Positions 43,813-52,173 of a stretch of DNA of 64,000 bases are shown in pieces (the stretch's first letter is position 1; the number at the start of each line of letters is the position of its first letter). The stretch lies in the NCBI GenBank assembly GCA_015234425.1, contig JADGNE010000057.1, positions 54,729-118,728 on the forward strand, read 5' to 3'. Both the position numbers and the translations under genes were made by a program. The notes beneath the pieces are model-generated. The model was not told the origin of the DNA, searched no databases, and saw only the letters and a program-made list of their open reading frames with translations. This DNA is from Devosia sp. (GTDB lineage Bacteria > Pseudomonadota > Alphaproteobacteria > Rhizobiales > Devosiaceae).

Positions 43813-46504
43813 GGATTTTCTTCAACTCGTAGAGCGTATCGATGGCTTGCTTGGGGGTCATTTCGTCTGGGCGAATGGCGTCGAGCGCCTCGAGCACAGG
43901 GTCCTTGCTGGCGACAGCCGGGACTGGCTGGTGGGCAAAGAGTGGCAGATCATCTAGCACGCTGGCCTTCTGGCTGGAAGAGGCGGTGCCGGCCGAGCGC
44001 TGCTCGAGGACATCAAGAACCTGTTTGGCGCGGGCAATGACCGGCTCGGGCAGGCCGGCGAGGCGCGCCACCTGAATGCCATAGGAGCGATCGGCAGCGC
44101 CGGGCCCCACTTCGTGCAGGAAGACGACCTCGCCCTCCCACTCACGCACCTTCATGGTGACATTGGCGACGCGGGTGAGGGTTTTGGCGAGACTGGTCAG
44201 CTCGTGGAAATGGGTAGCGAAGAGCGCCCGGCAACCGGTGGTTTCATGCAGCGCCTCGACGGCCGCCCAGGCGATGGAGAGACCGTCGAAGGTGGCGGTG
44301 CCGCGGCCGATCTCGTCGAGAACGACAAGGCTGCGGCGGGTGGCGCGATTGAGAATGGCGGCGGTTTCGACCATTTCGACCATGAAGGTCGAACGCCCAT
44401 GGGCGATGTCGTCGGAAGCGCCGACGCGGGAAAAGAGACGGTCCACCACCCCTATATGGGCGCTGTCAGCCGGAACAAAAGAACCCATTTGCGCGAGAAT
44501 GGCGATGAGCGCGTTCTGGCGGAGGAAGGTCGACTTACCGCCCATATTGGGGCCGGTAACGAGCCAGAGCTTGCCGCCGCCGATATCGTCGGCCCCGGAG
44601 AGATCGGCATCATTGGCGACGAAGGCATGGCCCTCGGCCTTGACCATGGTTTCGACCACCGGGTGACGGCCGCCGACAATGGCAAAGGCGAGGCTGTCAT
44701 CGACCTGTGGGCGGCAATAGCCGCGCGTGGCCGCGATTTCGGCGAGGGCGGCGGTGACGTCGAGCTCGGCGAGACTATCGGCGAGATTCTGCAGCTGGCC
44801 GATCTGGGACAGGGCCGCCTCGCGCAGGAGGGTGAAGACGGCGTGCTCGATTTCGAGCGCAGCATCCTGAGCGCGGGCAATACGGCCTTCGAGCTCGGCC
44901 AGCTCGGTGGTGGTGAACCGCATCGCATTGGCGAGGGTCTGGCGATGGATGAAAATTTCGCGGTGCGGCGCTTCGAGCAGTTTTTGGCCGTGGGCGGCGG
45001 GGACTTCGACGAAGAAACCGAGGACGCCATTGTGCTTGATCTTGAGGGACCGCACATCGGTCTCGTCCATCAGCCGGGCCTGGAGCGCGGCGACGACGGC
45101 GCGGGTTTCCGAGCCGAGGGCGCGCTCTTCGTCGAGCTTTGCATTGTAGCCAGAGCGGACAAAACCACCGTCGCGGGTGAGAAGCGGCAGATCATCGGCC
45201 AGGGCAATGGCGAATTCACTGGCGAGGTCGCGCGGAGCGGCAGCCAGGGTTTTGGCGAGGCCGGAGAGAACCGCGGGCAGGTCGGAGATCTGGCCAAGCT
45301 TTTCGCCCAGCGCCAGGGCGACACTGACCCCCTTGCCGATGGACGCGAGATCGCGCGGGCCACCGCGCTCGAGCGCGAGGCGCGACAGGGCGCGGGCCAG
45401 ATCGGGCACGGATTTGAGATCGGTGCGGAGTTTTGCGCGGAGGATGGTGTCTTCGGCGAGGCGCGAGACTGCGTCGAGACGCGCATTGATGGCCGCGGCA
45501 TCGCGCAGGGGCGCGGCGAGGCGATTGGCGAGGAGACGCGCGCCGGGGGCGGTGACCGTCAGGTCGATGGCGTGGCGCAGCGAGTTTTTTGACTGGCCGC
45601 GCTGGGTCTGGAGGATTTCAAGGCTTTGACGGGTGGCCGCATCGATCGCGAGAACGGCGTCGGCGGCATCGAGAAGGGGCGGGCGCAAAGGCGCGGTGCG
45701 GCCCTTCTGGCTCTGGTCGACATAGGCCATGAGCGCGCCAAGGGCCGAGCGACCGGCGCGGGAGAGGGCAGAGGGATCAAAGACATCGGGCGTGAACAGG
45801 CGCCGGATGGCAGACAGGGCCAGTTCGCTGTCGGCAGCTTCAGGCGGCAGGATGGACGCGATCTCGGCCCAGGACGGCGCGAACAAATGGCGCTCGACGA
45901 GGGTTTCGCGGGTGCGCTCGGTGAGCAGCAACTCGGCCGGGGCGATACGGGCCAATTCGTCGGACAGGCGATCGGCGGAGAGATCGGCGACAAAGGTTTC
46001 GCCGGTGGAAATATCGGCCCAGGCGAGGGCGAAATCGGTGTCGCCATGGCGCACCATAGAGAGGGCGGCCAGATAATTGGCGCTGCGCGCATCGAGGTGA
46101 TCATCCTCGGTCAGCGTGCCGGGGGTGACCAGCCGCACCACATCGCGACGCACGACGGATTTACTGCCGCGCTTCTTGGCTTCGGCGGGGTCTTCCATCT
46201 GCTCGCAGATGGCGACGCGATGGCCGAGGCGAATGAGCTTGTTGAGATAATCATTGGCCGCGTGGATGGGCACGCCGCACATGGAAATATCTTCGCCCAA
46301 ATGCTTGCCGCGCTTGGTGAGCACAATGCCGAGGGCGGCGCTGGCGATTTCGGCATCTTCAAAGAAGAGCTCGTAGAAATCGCCCATGCGGTAGAACAGG
46401 AGATAACCGGGGTTGACCGCCTTGATCTCGAAAAACTGCGCCATCATCGGCGTCAGCGCCGCAGGCGCGGGGCTGGAGACGGCCTCCAAAGGGGTCTGAT
46501 CCAT
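43790..46504 (-). CDS. mutS: DNA mismatch repair protein MutS
   Basis: A 904-residue mismatch-recognition ATPase. The mismatch-binding domain includes MMAQFFEIKAVNPGYLLFYRMGDFYELF, with the Phe-X-Glu motif in GDFYELF. The C-terminal ATPase has Walker A GPNMGGKST and Walker B LVVLDEIGRGTATFDG. Its 3' end overlaps glnD, as in many Rhizobiales. A perfect hairpin lies 14-37 bases before the start codon. Confidence 0.97.
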   Translation of the reverse strand: MDQTPLEAVSSPAPAALTPMMAQFFEIKAVNPGYLLFYRMGDFYELFFEDAEIASAALGIVLTKRGKHLGEDISMCGVPIHAANDYLNKLIRLGHRVAICEQMEDPAEAKKRGSKSVVRRDVVRLVTPGTLTEDDHLDARSANYLAALSMVRHGDTDFALAWADISTGETFVADLSADRLSDELARIAPAELLLTERTRETLVERHLFAPSWAEIASILPPEAADSELALSAIRRLFTPDVFDPSALSRAGRSALGALMAYVDQSQKGRTAPLRPPLLDAADAVLAIDAATRQSLEILQTQRGQSKNSLRHAIDLTVTAPGARLLANRLAAPLRDAAAINARLDAVSRLAEDTILRAKLRTDLKSVPDLARALSRLALERGGPRDLASIGKGVSVALALGEKLGQISDLPAVLSGLAKTLAAAPRDLASEFAIALADDLPLLTRDGGFVRSGYNAKLDEERALGSETRAVVAALQARLMDETDVRSLKIKHNGVLGFFVEVPAAHGQKLLEAPHREIFIHRQTLANAMRFTTTELAELEGRIARAQDAALEIEHAVFTLLREAALSQIGQLQNLADSLAELDVTAALAEIAATRGYCRPQVDDSLAFAIVGGRHPVVETMVKAEGHAFVANDADLSGADDIGGGKLWLVTGPNMGGKSTFLRQNALIAILAQMGSFVPADSAHIGVVDRLFSRVGASDDIAHGRSTFMVEMVETAAILNRATRRSLVVLDEIGRGTATFDGLSIAWAAVEALHETTGCRALFATHFHELTSLAKTLTRVANVTMKVREWEGEVVFLHEVGPGAADRSYGIQVARLAGLPEPVIARAKQVLDVLEQRSAGTASSSQKASVLDDLPLFAHQPVPAVASKDPVLEALDAIRPDEMTPKQAIDTLYELKKIRDDARRR

Positions 46505-46517
46505 GTGCTCGGGCGGT

Positions 46518-46541
46518 TCGGGGCTAAAAACGAAGCCCCGA
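46518..46541. promoter_or_regulatory. Leader hairpin before mutS
   Basis: TCGGGGCT (46518-46525) and AGCCCCGA (46534-46541) form a perfect 8-bp stem. It lies between the DUF2189 stop and the mutS start. It might be a terminator for the DUF2189 transcript (no clear T-run after it on the minus strand) or a leader structure of mutS. Confidence 0.4.
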
Positions 46542-46604
46542 CCCTAAGGCTAACGGGTTAAAAATCCAACCGGTCGCGTGGACAGCAGAATGCGGCGTTT
46601 TGCA

Positions 46605-47429
46605 TCAAGCCGTCGGGGCTTGGCGAATGTGGGAGGCCGGTTCGACCAGGAGGCGATAGAGATGCCAGGTGGCGTGGCCGAGGATGGGCAGGACCACCGC
46701 CAGCCCGACGAACAGCAGCAGCGAGCCGACAAAGACCGAGAGCCCGACGATCAGCCCCCAGGCGAGCATGGGGATGGGGTTGCGCAGCACGGCGCGAATG
46801 GAGGTTTCCACCGCCACATAGGCGCCGACATCGCGATCGAGCAAGAGCGGGAAGGCGATGACCGTGGTGCAGAGCACGATGAGGGCATAGACGCCGCCGA
46901 GGAGCGAGCCGCCCAGAAGAAGGGTCATGCCGCCGGGCTCGTTGAAGATCTGGGCGAGAAGGCCATTAAAGGTGTTGGGCGGGGAGGAGCCGAAGAGGTT
47001 TTCGTAGAGCGCCTGGGCGCTGGTGAGCCAGAGGGTAAAGAGCACGAGCAGCATGATGCCGAGCGCGATGATCGAGCCGATGGCAGGGGAGCGCAGCACG
47101 TTCATCGCCTCGCCCCATGTGGTCTCGAGACCTTTTTCGCGGCGACGCGAAACTTCATAGAGCGGCAGGGCGGCGATGGGGCCGACAAGAGCAAAACCGC
47201 CGATGAGGGGATAGAGCAGGGACCAGGTGTGGTAGCCATTCATCCACATGGCGAGGACGATGCCGACGATGGGGTAGATCAGGATCAGCAGCACGTAATG
47301 GCTGGGTTTTTCCCAGAAATCGGCAGCTCCGCGGCGCAGCGCGGTGAACAGATCGGCTGTCGAGATGGTGCGGATGATGGGCATGTCCAGCTTGTCGCCG
47401 GCGCCGCTCATGACATGCAGATTGGCCAT
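46605..47429 (-). CDS. DUF2189 family membrane protein
   Basis: A 274-residue integral membrane protein with about six helices. ISTADLFTALRRGAADFWEKPSHYVLL and LLYPLIGGFALVGPIAALPLYEVSRRRE are the family signatures; some members carry a cytochrome c oxidase-related label. The function is unknown. It stands alone upstream of mutS on the same strand. Confidence 0.85.
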   Translation of the reverse strand: MANLHVMSGAGDKLDMPIIRTISTADLFTALRRGAADFWEKPSHYVLLILIYPIVGIVLAMWMNGYHTWSLLYPLIGGFALVGPIAALPLYEVSRRREKGLETTWGEAMNVLRSPAIGSIIALGIMLLVLFTLWLTSAQALYENLFGSSPPNTFNGLLAQIFNEPGGMTLLLGGSLLGGVYALIVLCTTVIAFPLLLDRDVGAYVAVETSIRAVLRNPIPMLAWGLIVGLSVFVGSLLLFVGLAVVLPILGHATWHLYRLLVEPASHIRQAPTA

Positions 47430-47617
47430 AGTCGTTTCCCTCCAGAAGCGGAGGTCGCTGACCCTGGCAGGCGCTCCCCAAAAATGCGCGTCACGCAGAA
47501 CCTGCGACCGCTAACAGAGGGCAGTGTAGTCGGGGTTTTGCGGGGTGTCGCGGGGGTTCAGGGAGATGTGATCGGGGGGGGGGGCTACCACTATGCCCTA
47601 GAGGACCACAGTCGCGC
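47430..47617. other. Gap with an 11-G homopolymer
   Basis: The region upstream of DUF2189 and of the small + strand ORF holds a run of 11 G at 47574-47584, within generally G-rich DNA. No gene, RNA or clear promoter was seen. Both flanking genes are divergent, so promoters for both should be here. Confidence 0.5.
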
Positions 47618-47785
47618 ATGATCGACCGGATCGGAGGAACCGAGCGAGGAAAGACCGCCCTTCTTTTTGGGTCTCTGCCGCTGTTCGTTAAACTGTTGAT
47701 CGCCGGTATTGCGCAGAACAACATCAAAAAGACTATGTCGCCCGCCGAAGCCGCCGTATCACTGAAGAGAGGGGGAACAAAATGA
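47618..47785 (+). CDS. Possible 55-aa small ORF with a hydrophobic core
   Basis: An ATG at 47618 opens 55 codons that end in TGA overlapping the next ATG (ATGA at 47782-47785). The product has a basic N-terminus, a hydrophobic core (ALLFGSLPLFVKLLIAGIA) and a polar, basic tail. The base composition is less GC-rich than the surroundings. No strong ribosome-binding site precedes the ATG. It could be a small membrane peptide or the remnant of a longer gene. The coupling to the next gene is the main support. Confidence 0.4.
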   Translation: MIDRIGGTERGKTALLFGSLPLFVKLLIAGIAQNNIKKTMSPAEAAVSLKRGGTK

Positions 47786-48447
47786 GCGACTTCTGTTTAT
47801 GCATAGAAGGAGAACATCTCGAATTCTGGCCAAGAATCCTCGATGATCCAGATTTATCACATCATATATTCACTTACCGGAACCGCCATTATCTAACTTC
47901 GACGGAGATTTCAGCTGCTCGCGACCCGGACCGTGCCCTGGAATTGGCAGAGCAGATCGTTGGCGAACTGAACGGCATCGTTGCCGCTTACCATCAATTT
48001 GCCCCGCTAAAGACGGTGGGGATGGGCCAAAGGCAGCCCGATGGCTCAATAATTTTGAGGCAATCAGCTTCATTGACCGCCAATGCGCGCGCCATGGCCT
48101 TTTTCAAACCTACTGGCTCAGCCCGCCCCACCGTTTTAACCCTTTTAGATAAGGTCGAGAATAACACGCGGCTGGCTGATGCGACGGCATATTATGGAAA
48201 GGCATAGAGTTGGTTCGGCCTATACTACGTGATCGAAGCGCTTTGCCAACATGCGGGCGGGGAAGCAGAATTCAAGAAGTCCGGATGGGCTGGGGCAAGT
48301 GCCACTAAGCTTGGAAAGCTCAAAGAAACTGCGAATTCTCACCGACATGCCTACGCTCGCGAGCCAGACGATAAATTGAGCTGGCGCGACGCTTATCGCC
48401 TTACTGGGGAACTCCTAATCTCTGCCATCCAGACTGCCCCCGACTAG
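47782..48447 (+). pseudogene. Hypothetical protein interrupted by an in-frame TAG
   Basis: One continuous frame of 222 codons (including the TAG and the final stop) is interrupted at 48205-48207 by a single TAG. The first part (141 aa) starts MSDFCLCIEGEHLEFWPRI; the second continues without a shift as SWFGLYYVIEALCQHAGGEAEF, ending near SAIQTAPD. The second part resembles a conserved W-x-x-LY-x-x-xE helical pattern with TAN and RHA found in proteobacterial hypothetical proteins. A Gln, Trp, Lys, Tyr or Glu codon could have become TAG. Composition is less GC-rich than the neighbours. Confidence 0.75.
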
Positions 48448-48460
48448 GGGCGCATTAAGG

Positions 48461-48488
48461 AAAACCCCCGGACCTTTCGATCCGAGGG
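48461..48488 (-). terminator. Intrinsic terminator of metY, probably bidirectional
   Basis: On the minus strand CCCTCGGA and TCCGGGGG form an 8-bp stem (one G-T pair) with an 8-base loop, followed by TTTT. It lies 31-58 bases after the metY stop and 14 bases after the end of the + strand interrupted gene. Confidence 0.75.
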
Positions 48489-48518
48489 CTCATTTCATTC
48501 AAATATCCAAAAACCCAA

Positions 48519-49790
48519 TCAGGCCTTTGCAAGCGCCTGGTCGATATCCGCAATGATGTCGTCGACGTGTTCGATGCCGACGGAGATGCGGACGAGGTCT
48601 TCCGAGACGCCGGCTTTTTTCAGCTCTTCGGGGGAGAGCTGGCGGTGGGTGGTGGAGGCGGGGTGGGTGGCCAGCGACTTGGCGTCGCCGATGTTGACCA
48701 GGCGCAGGATCATCTGCAGCGCGTCGATGAAGCGGCCACCGGCTTCCTTGCCGCCTTCAATGCCGAAGGAGAGAATGCCCGAGCCGGAACCCTTCGAGAT
48801 CTTCTTCGCGACAGCGTTATAGGGGCTGTTGTCGAGGCCGGCGTAATTGACCCACTGCACCTTTGGATGCGCCTCGAGGTGCTTGGCGACCTTTAGGGCG
48901 TTTTCGGTGTGGCGCTCCATGCGGAGGCCAAGGGTTTCGAGACCCTGCAGAATAAGAAAGGCATTGTGCGGGGAGATGGCAGCGCCGGTGTTACGCAGCG
49001 GGGCGACGCGGGCGCGGCCGATATATGCTGCGGGGCCGAGGGCCTCGGTGTAGACGACGCCGTGATAGGACGGATCAGGCTCATTGAGAATTGGGAAGCG
49101 CTTTGCGTTGGCCTTCCAGTCGAACTTGCCGCTATCGACAATGATGCCGCCGATGGCGACGCCATGGCCGCCGATATATTTGGTCAGCGAGTGGACGACG
49201 ATGTCGGCGCCGAAATCGAACGGGCGGGTGAGATAGGGGGTCGCGACGGTGTTGTCGACGATGACCGGCACGCCATGGCGATGGGCGATCTCGGCGATCT
49301 TTTCGATATCGACGACATTACCGGCCGGATTGCCGATGGATTCAAGGAAGATGGCCTTGGTGTTTTCGTCGATGGCCTTTTCAAAGCCGTCAAAATCGTC
49401 GTGGGAGACGAGACGGGTTTCGATGCCCTGGCGCGGGAAGGCGTGGACGAAGAGATTATAGGTGCCGCCATAAAGCTGGGAGACGGAGACGATGTTGTCG
49501 CCGACGCCGGCAATGGTCTGGATGGCATAGGTGATGGCGGCCATGCCGGAAGCCAGCGCCAGAGCGGCGATGCCGCCTTCCATTTCGGCGACGCGCGCTT
49601 CGAGAACCGCCTGGGTGGGGTTCATGATGCGGGTATAGATATTGCCCGGGACCTTGAGATCGAAGAGGTCAGCGCCGTGCTGGGTGTTGTCGAAAGTGTA
49701 TGAGGTGGTCTGGTAAATCGGAACAGCCGCGGCCTTGGTGGTGGCTTCGGAGGTGTAGCCGTGGTGCAGGGCGATGGATTCGAGTTTCAT
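48519..49790 (-). CDS. metY: O-acetylhomoserine sulfhydrylase
   Basis: A 423-residue PLP enzyme of the Cys/Met metabolism family; it makes homocysteine (or methionine directly) from O-acetyl-L-homoserine and sulfide or methanethiol. The PLP lysine is in [18 protein letters not shown], and [22 protein letters not shown] is the typical N-terminus. The length fits MetY rather than the shorter MetZ. The leader holds a TTGCCC/GGGCAA hairpin (49828-49854), but no match to a SAM riboswitch was recognised. Confidence 0.93.
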   Translation of the reverse strand: MKLESIALHHGYTSEATTKAAAVPIYQTTSYTFDNTQHGADLFDLKVPGNIYTRIMNPTQAVLEARVAEMEGGIAALALASGMAAITYAIQTIAGVGDNIVSVSQLYGGTYNLFVHAFPRQGIETRLVSHDDFDGFEKAIDENTKAIFLESIGNPAGNVVDIEKIAEIAHRHGVPVIVDNTVATPYLTRPFDFGADIVVHSLTKYIGGHGVAIGGIIVDSGKFDWKANAKRFPILNEPDPSYHGVVYTEALGPAAYIGRARVAPLRNTGAAISPHNAFLILQGLETLGLRMERHTENALKVAKHLEAHPKVQWVNYAGLDNSPYNAVAKKISKGSGSGILSFGIEGGKEAGGRFIDALQMILRLVNIGDAKSLATHPASTTHRQLSPEELKKAGVSEDLVRISVGIEHVDDIIADIDQALAKA

Positions 49791-49912
49791 GAAGAGGCTC
49801 CCAATGGGTTTGCCATAAACTCCTCAATTGCCCCGATAAACACAAGCCGGGCAAGAGGCAGAACGTCCTCTCGCACGGCAATGTTTTAGAACGGTATTTT
49901 GTGTGGGGGTTG

Positions 49913-50160
49913 CGATTACCCCCACCCGGCCTCCCCCTGATAGGGGGAGGAGTTGGGCCGGTGGGTGAGGCTCGACTTGGGGCCGAGGGGAGCCGGGCAG
50001 GAGCGGAGATGTCGGGGCTCTCGCCCCCCACCCTCATTCCCTCCCCACGGAGGGGGAGGGAGGCTTGGCCGGTGAAGGCTGAAAGTGCTTGCGCACAAGC
50101 TTGTCAGTCGTGTCCCTCCCCCTTGTGGGGAGGGATCAAGGGTGAGGCTATATTGGCCGC
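49913..50160. repeat. GC-rich intergenic repeats upstream of metY
   Basis: Several tandem blocks of the CTCCCCCT/AGGGGGAG type (49935-49950, 50038-50062, 50111-50135) fill the first half of a 575-base gap. The block at 50111-50135 is an inverted version of the one at 50038-50062. No gene is supported here. Confidence 0.6.
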
Positions 50161-50173
50161 TGAACTTTCCACG

Positions 50174-50253
50174 CCGTCATTGCCCGACTTGTTCGGGCAA
50201 TCCTGTGCACAGACGAAGATGGATCACCGGGACAAGCCCGGTGATGACGATGG
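50174..50253. repeat. Two-hairpin repeat, family B copy 3
   Basis: TTGCCCGA-cttgt-TCGGGCAA and TCACCGGG-acaag-CCCGGTGA. Compared with copy 1 (29248-29325), the outer or loop-closing G-C pair became A-T in hairpin 1 and the outer C-G pair became T-A in hairpin 2, so pairing is kept. A GC-rich repeat block (50285-50345) follows before the xylosidase stop. Confidence 0.75.
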
Positions 50254-50284
50254 ACGGCAGGGTCGGCGGAATGAGATTTACAGT

Positions 50285-50345
50285 GGGATACCCCCACCCA
50301 ACCTCCCCCTGATAGGGGGAGGGGCAGAGCGGTGGGTGGGGCGGG
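50285..50345. repeat. GC-rich repeat next to the beta-xylosidase stop
   Basis: Blocks CCCCCACCCAACCTCCCCC, TGATAGGGGGAGGGG and GGTGGGTGGGGCGGGTT, of the same type as 49913-50160. It fills the last part of the 575-base gap between metY and the xylosidase gene. Confidence 0.55.
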
Positions 50346-50365
50346 TTTGCGCCCCACCAGGGTGA

Positions 50366-52003
50366 CTATTGCAGGCTGTCGATTTCGTAGCGGTCGGATG
50401 GGTCGTGCTGCGGCCGGTAGACGAAATAGTCGAAATCGGCGGGGCTGGCGGTGCCGTTGAGGTCGTGGGCTGCGACGCCGACGAAGGCGCCGGTGAAGCT
50501 GCCATGGGCCTGGTGGCCACCGCATTCGTCCGAGAGGATCGAGGCGTCGAGCACGGGGCCGATGGGCTGCAGTTCCTGGCCTTCGAGGGCGTAGAAGAAC
50601 TGCAGGTTTCGACCGCGGATGGTGAGGGCCAGCCGGACCTTGCCCTCATTGGGGATCTGCACCGGAGCGGCCGGGAAGCGCATATTGCCATCCGGCCAGG
50701 AGACTTCCGAGGACATGAGCAGCAATTCGCGCTGGCCGTCCGAATGGGCGGTCACCGCGAGGTAGAAAAAGTTGTAGCGGCTGTAATAGGCCGTCAGGCC
50801 CGCCATGGTGCGCTCGTCGGTCGGCTTGAAATCGACGATGGTTTCCGCGTCATAAGAGAAATGGGTCTGGCGACGGGCGACCAGAGATTGCTCGAACCAC
50901 GAACCGATGGATTCGCGACCAAAGAGGCGCAGCTTGCCCTCCTGGGTCGAGAAGATGCGCTCGGTTTCCGGGGTGCGCAGCCACTGGAAATCAAGGGGCA
51001 GGCCGTTTTCGAATGTATAGCGCTGCTCGGACCAATATTTGGCCTCGTCGCGCGTGCCCGGAACTTCGACATGAAGGGACGGAACAGGCCCGTGTTTCAC
51101 GTGAATCCAGTCATCATCGCCCCAATAGGCTTCCTGGATAGAGGTCTCGCGGCCGAGCACGCAGCGGCGTTCCTGGGTGGTCGGGCGACCGCCCAGATGG
51201 ACGAGATAGGTTTTTCCATCGGGCGTCTCGACAAGGTCGCCATGGCCGGCGCGCTGAATGGCAGCGAGGGGCGCGTCCTTGGAGGTCAGGATATATTTAT
51301 CCGGATGAGTCTCGTAGGGCCCGTCGATGTTGCGCGAGCGGGCAAAGGTGCAGGCATGGTCATAGGCCGTGCCGCCTTCGGCGGTCAGCAGGTAATACCA
51401 GGGCTTTCCGTCCTTGCCGTTGCGCTTGTAGAGGTGCGGGCCTTCGACGAGCTCCAGATCAGTGCCCTGATAGATGTTCTTGATCGGGCCAACGAGTTTG
51501 CCGAGCTCGGGATCGAACTGCTGCAGCGCAATGCCGGCGAACAGCAGCGGACGGCGCCGGTGGTCCCAGGTCATGTTGACGAACCATTTCTTGCCGTCGT
51601 CATCATGGAAGAGGGAGGGGTCAAAGCCCGAGGAATTGGCGTAGATCGGGTCGGACCAGGGGCCTTCAATGTTCTCGGCCCAGACGATGTAATTATGCGC
51701 GTCCTTGAACGAGCCATCCTTGCGCTTGACGTCGGTATAGACGAGCCAGAATTTTTCGCCGTCATGGGTGAGGCAGGGGGCCCAGACGCCGCAGCTGTCG
51801 GGATCGCCGCGCATGTCGAGCTGGGTTTTCCGGTTCAGCGGACGGGTGATCAGCTCCCAATTGGCCAGGTCCTTTGAGTGGTGGATCTGAACGCCCGGGA
51901 ACCACTCGAAGGTGGAGGTGGCGATGTAATAATCATCGCCGACGCGGAGGATGGACGGGTCCGGATTAAAGCCGGGCAGGATGGGATTGGTGATTTGCGG
52001 CAT
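50366..52003 (-). CDS. xynB: Glycoside hydrolase family 43 beta-xylosidase
   Basis: A 545-residue enzyme without a signal peptide, so cytoplasmic. The five-bladed propeller holds the catalytic base in ILPGFNPDPSILRVGDDYY, WFPGVQIHHSKDLANWELITRPL, WAPCLTHDGEKFWLVYT and the catalytic acid in LELVEGPHLYKRNGK. The last 200 residues form a lectin-like domain. It cleaves xylose from imported xylo-oligosaccharides and feeds xylA and xylB, which lie upstream on the same strand. The codons for IHVKH coincide with parS-like site 2. Confidence 0.93.
   Translation of the reverse strand: MPQITNPILPGFNPDPSILRVGDDYYIATSTFEWFPGVQIHHSKDLANWELITRPLNRKTQLDMRGDPDSCGVWAPCLTHDGEKFWLVYTDVKRKDGSFKDAHNYIVWAENIEGPWSDPIYANSSGFDPSLFHDDDGKKWFVNMTWDHRRRPLLFAGIALQQFDPELGKLVGPIKNIYQGTDLELVEGPHLYKRNGKDGKPWYYLLTAEGGTAYDHACTFARSRNIDGPYETHPDKYILTSKDAPLAAIQRAGHGDLVETPDGKTYLVHLGGRPTTQERRCVLGRETSIQEAYWGDDDWIHVKHGPVPSLHVEVPGTRDEAKYWSEQRYTFENGLPLDFQWLRTPETERIFSTQEGKLRLFGRESIGSWFEQSLVARRQTHFSYDAETIVDFKPTDERTMAGLTAYYSRYNFFYLAVTAHSDGQRELLLMSSEVSWPDGNMRFPAAPVQIPNEGKVRLALTIRGRNLQFFYALEGQELQPIGPVLDASILSDECGGHQAHGSFTGAFVGVAAHDLNGTASPADFDYFVYRPQHDPSDRYEIDSLQ
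51093..51108. promoter_or_regulatory. parS-like site 2 (inside the xylosidase gene)
   Basis: TGTTTCACGTGAATCC matches the ParB site consensus at 14 of 16 positions and contains the reverse complement of the shared 15-mer GATTCACGTGAAACA. It is inside codons for IHVKH. Confidence 0.75.
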
Positions 52004-52014
52004 GAGCTTTCGGC

Positions 52015-52165
52015 TCCATAGCCCTCTCCCCTTGAGGGAGAGGGTGCCCGAAGGGCGGGTGAGGGGTTTCGCCGCGCGCGCTGCGCGAGCGATGAAATCG
52101 CAGACCCCTCATCCGTCGGCTGCGCCGACACCTTCTCCCTCAAGGGGAGAAGGGGGTTCCGCGTG
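52015..52165. repeat. GC-rich intergenic repeat between xylA and the xylosidase gene
   Basis: CCCTCTCCCCTTGAGGGAGA, GGGTGCCCGAAGGGCGGGTGAG, GGGGTTT, CGCGCTGCGCGAGCG, ACCCCTCATCCGTCGGCTGC and CTTCTCCCTCAAGGGGAGAAG. The two outer palindromes face each other, as in a paired repeat unit. It separates xylA from the xylosidase gene by 170 bases. Confidence 0.65.
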
Positions 52166-52173
52166 TGTGACGC

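Noticed and set aside
41011-46504. mutS-glnD overlap as a fusion or frameshift
   Set aside because: Both proteins are full length with normal ends; the 23-base overlap is ordinary coupling.
48205-48207. TAG read as pyrrolysine
   Set aside because: There is no sign of pyl genes here, and the lineage is not known for pyrrolysine; a nonsense mutation is simpler.
49791-49915. SAM riboswitch in the metY leader
   Set aside because: The leader has a hairpin, but I could not place the conserved bases of SAM-I, SAM-II or SAM/SAH riboswitches.
49913-50345. CRISPR array
   Set aside because: The repeats are palindromic blocks of uneven length without regular unique spacers and without cas genes.
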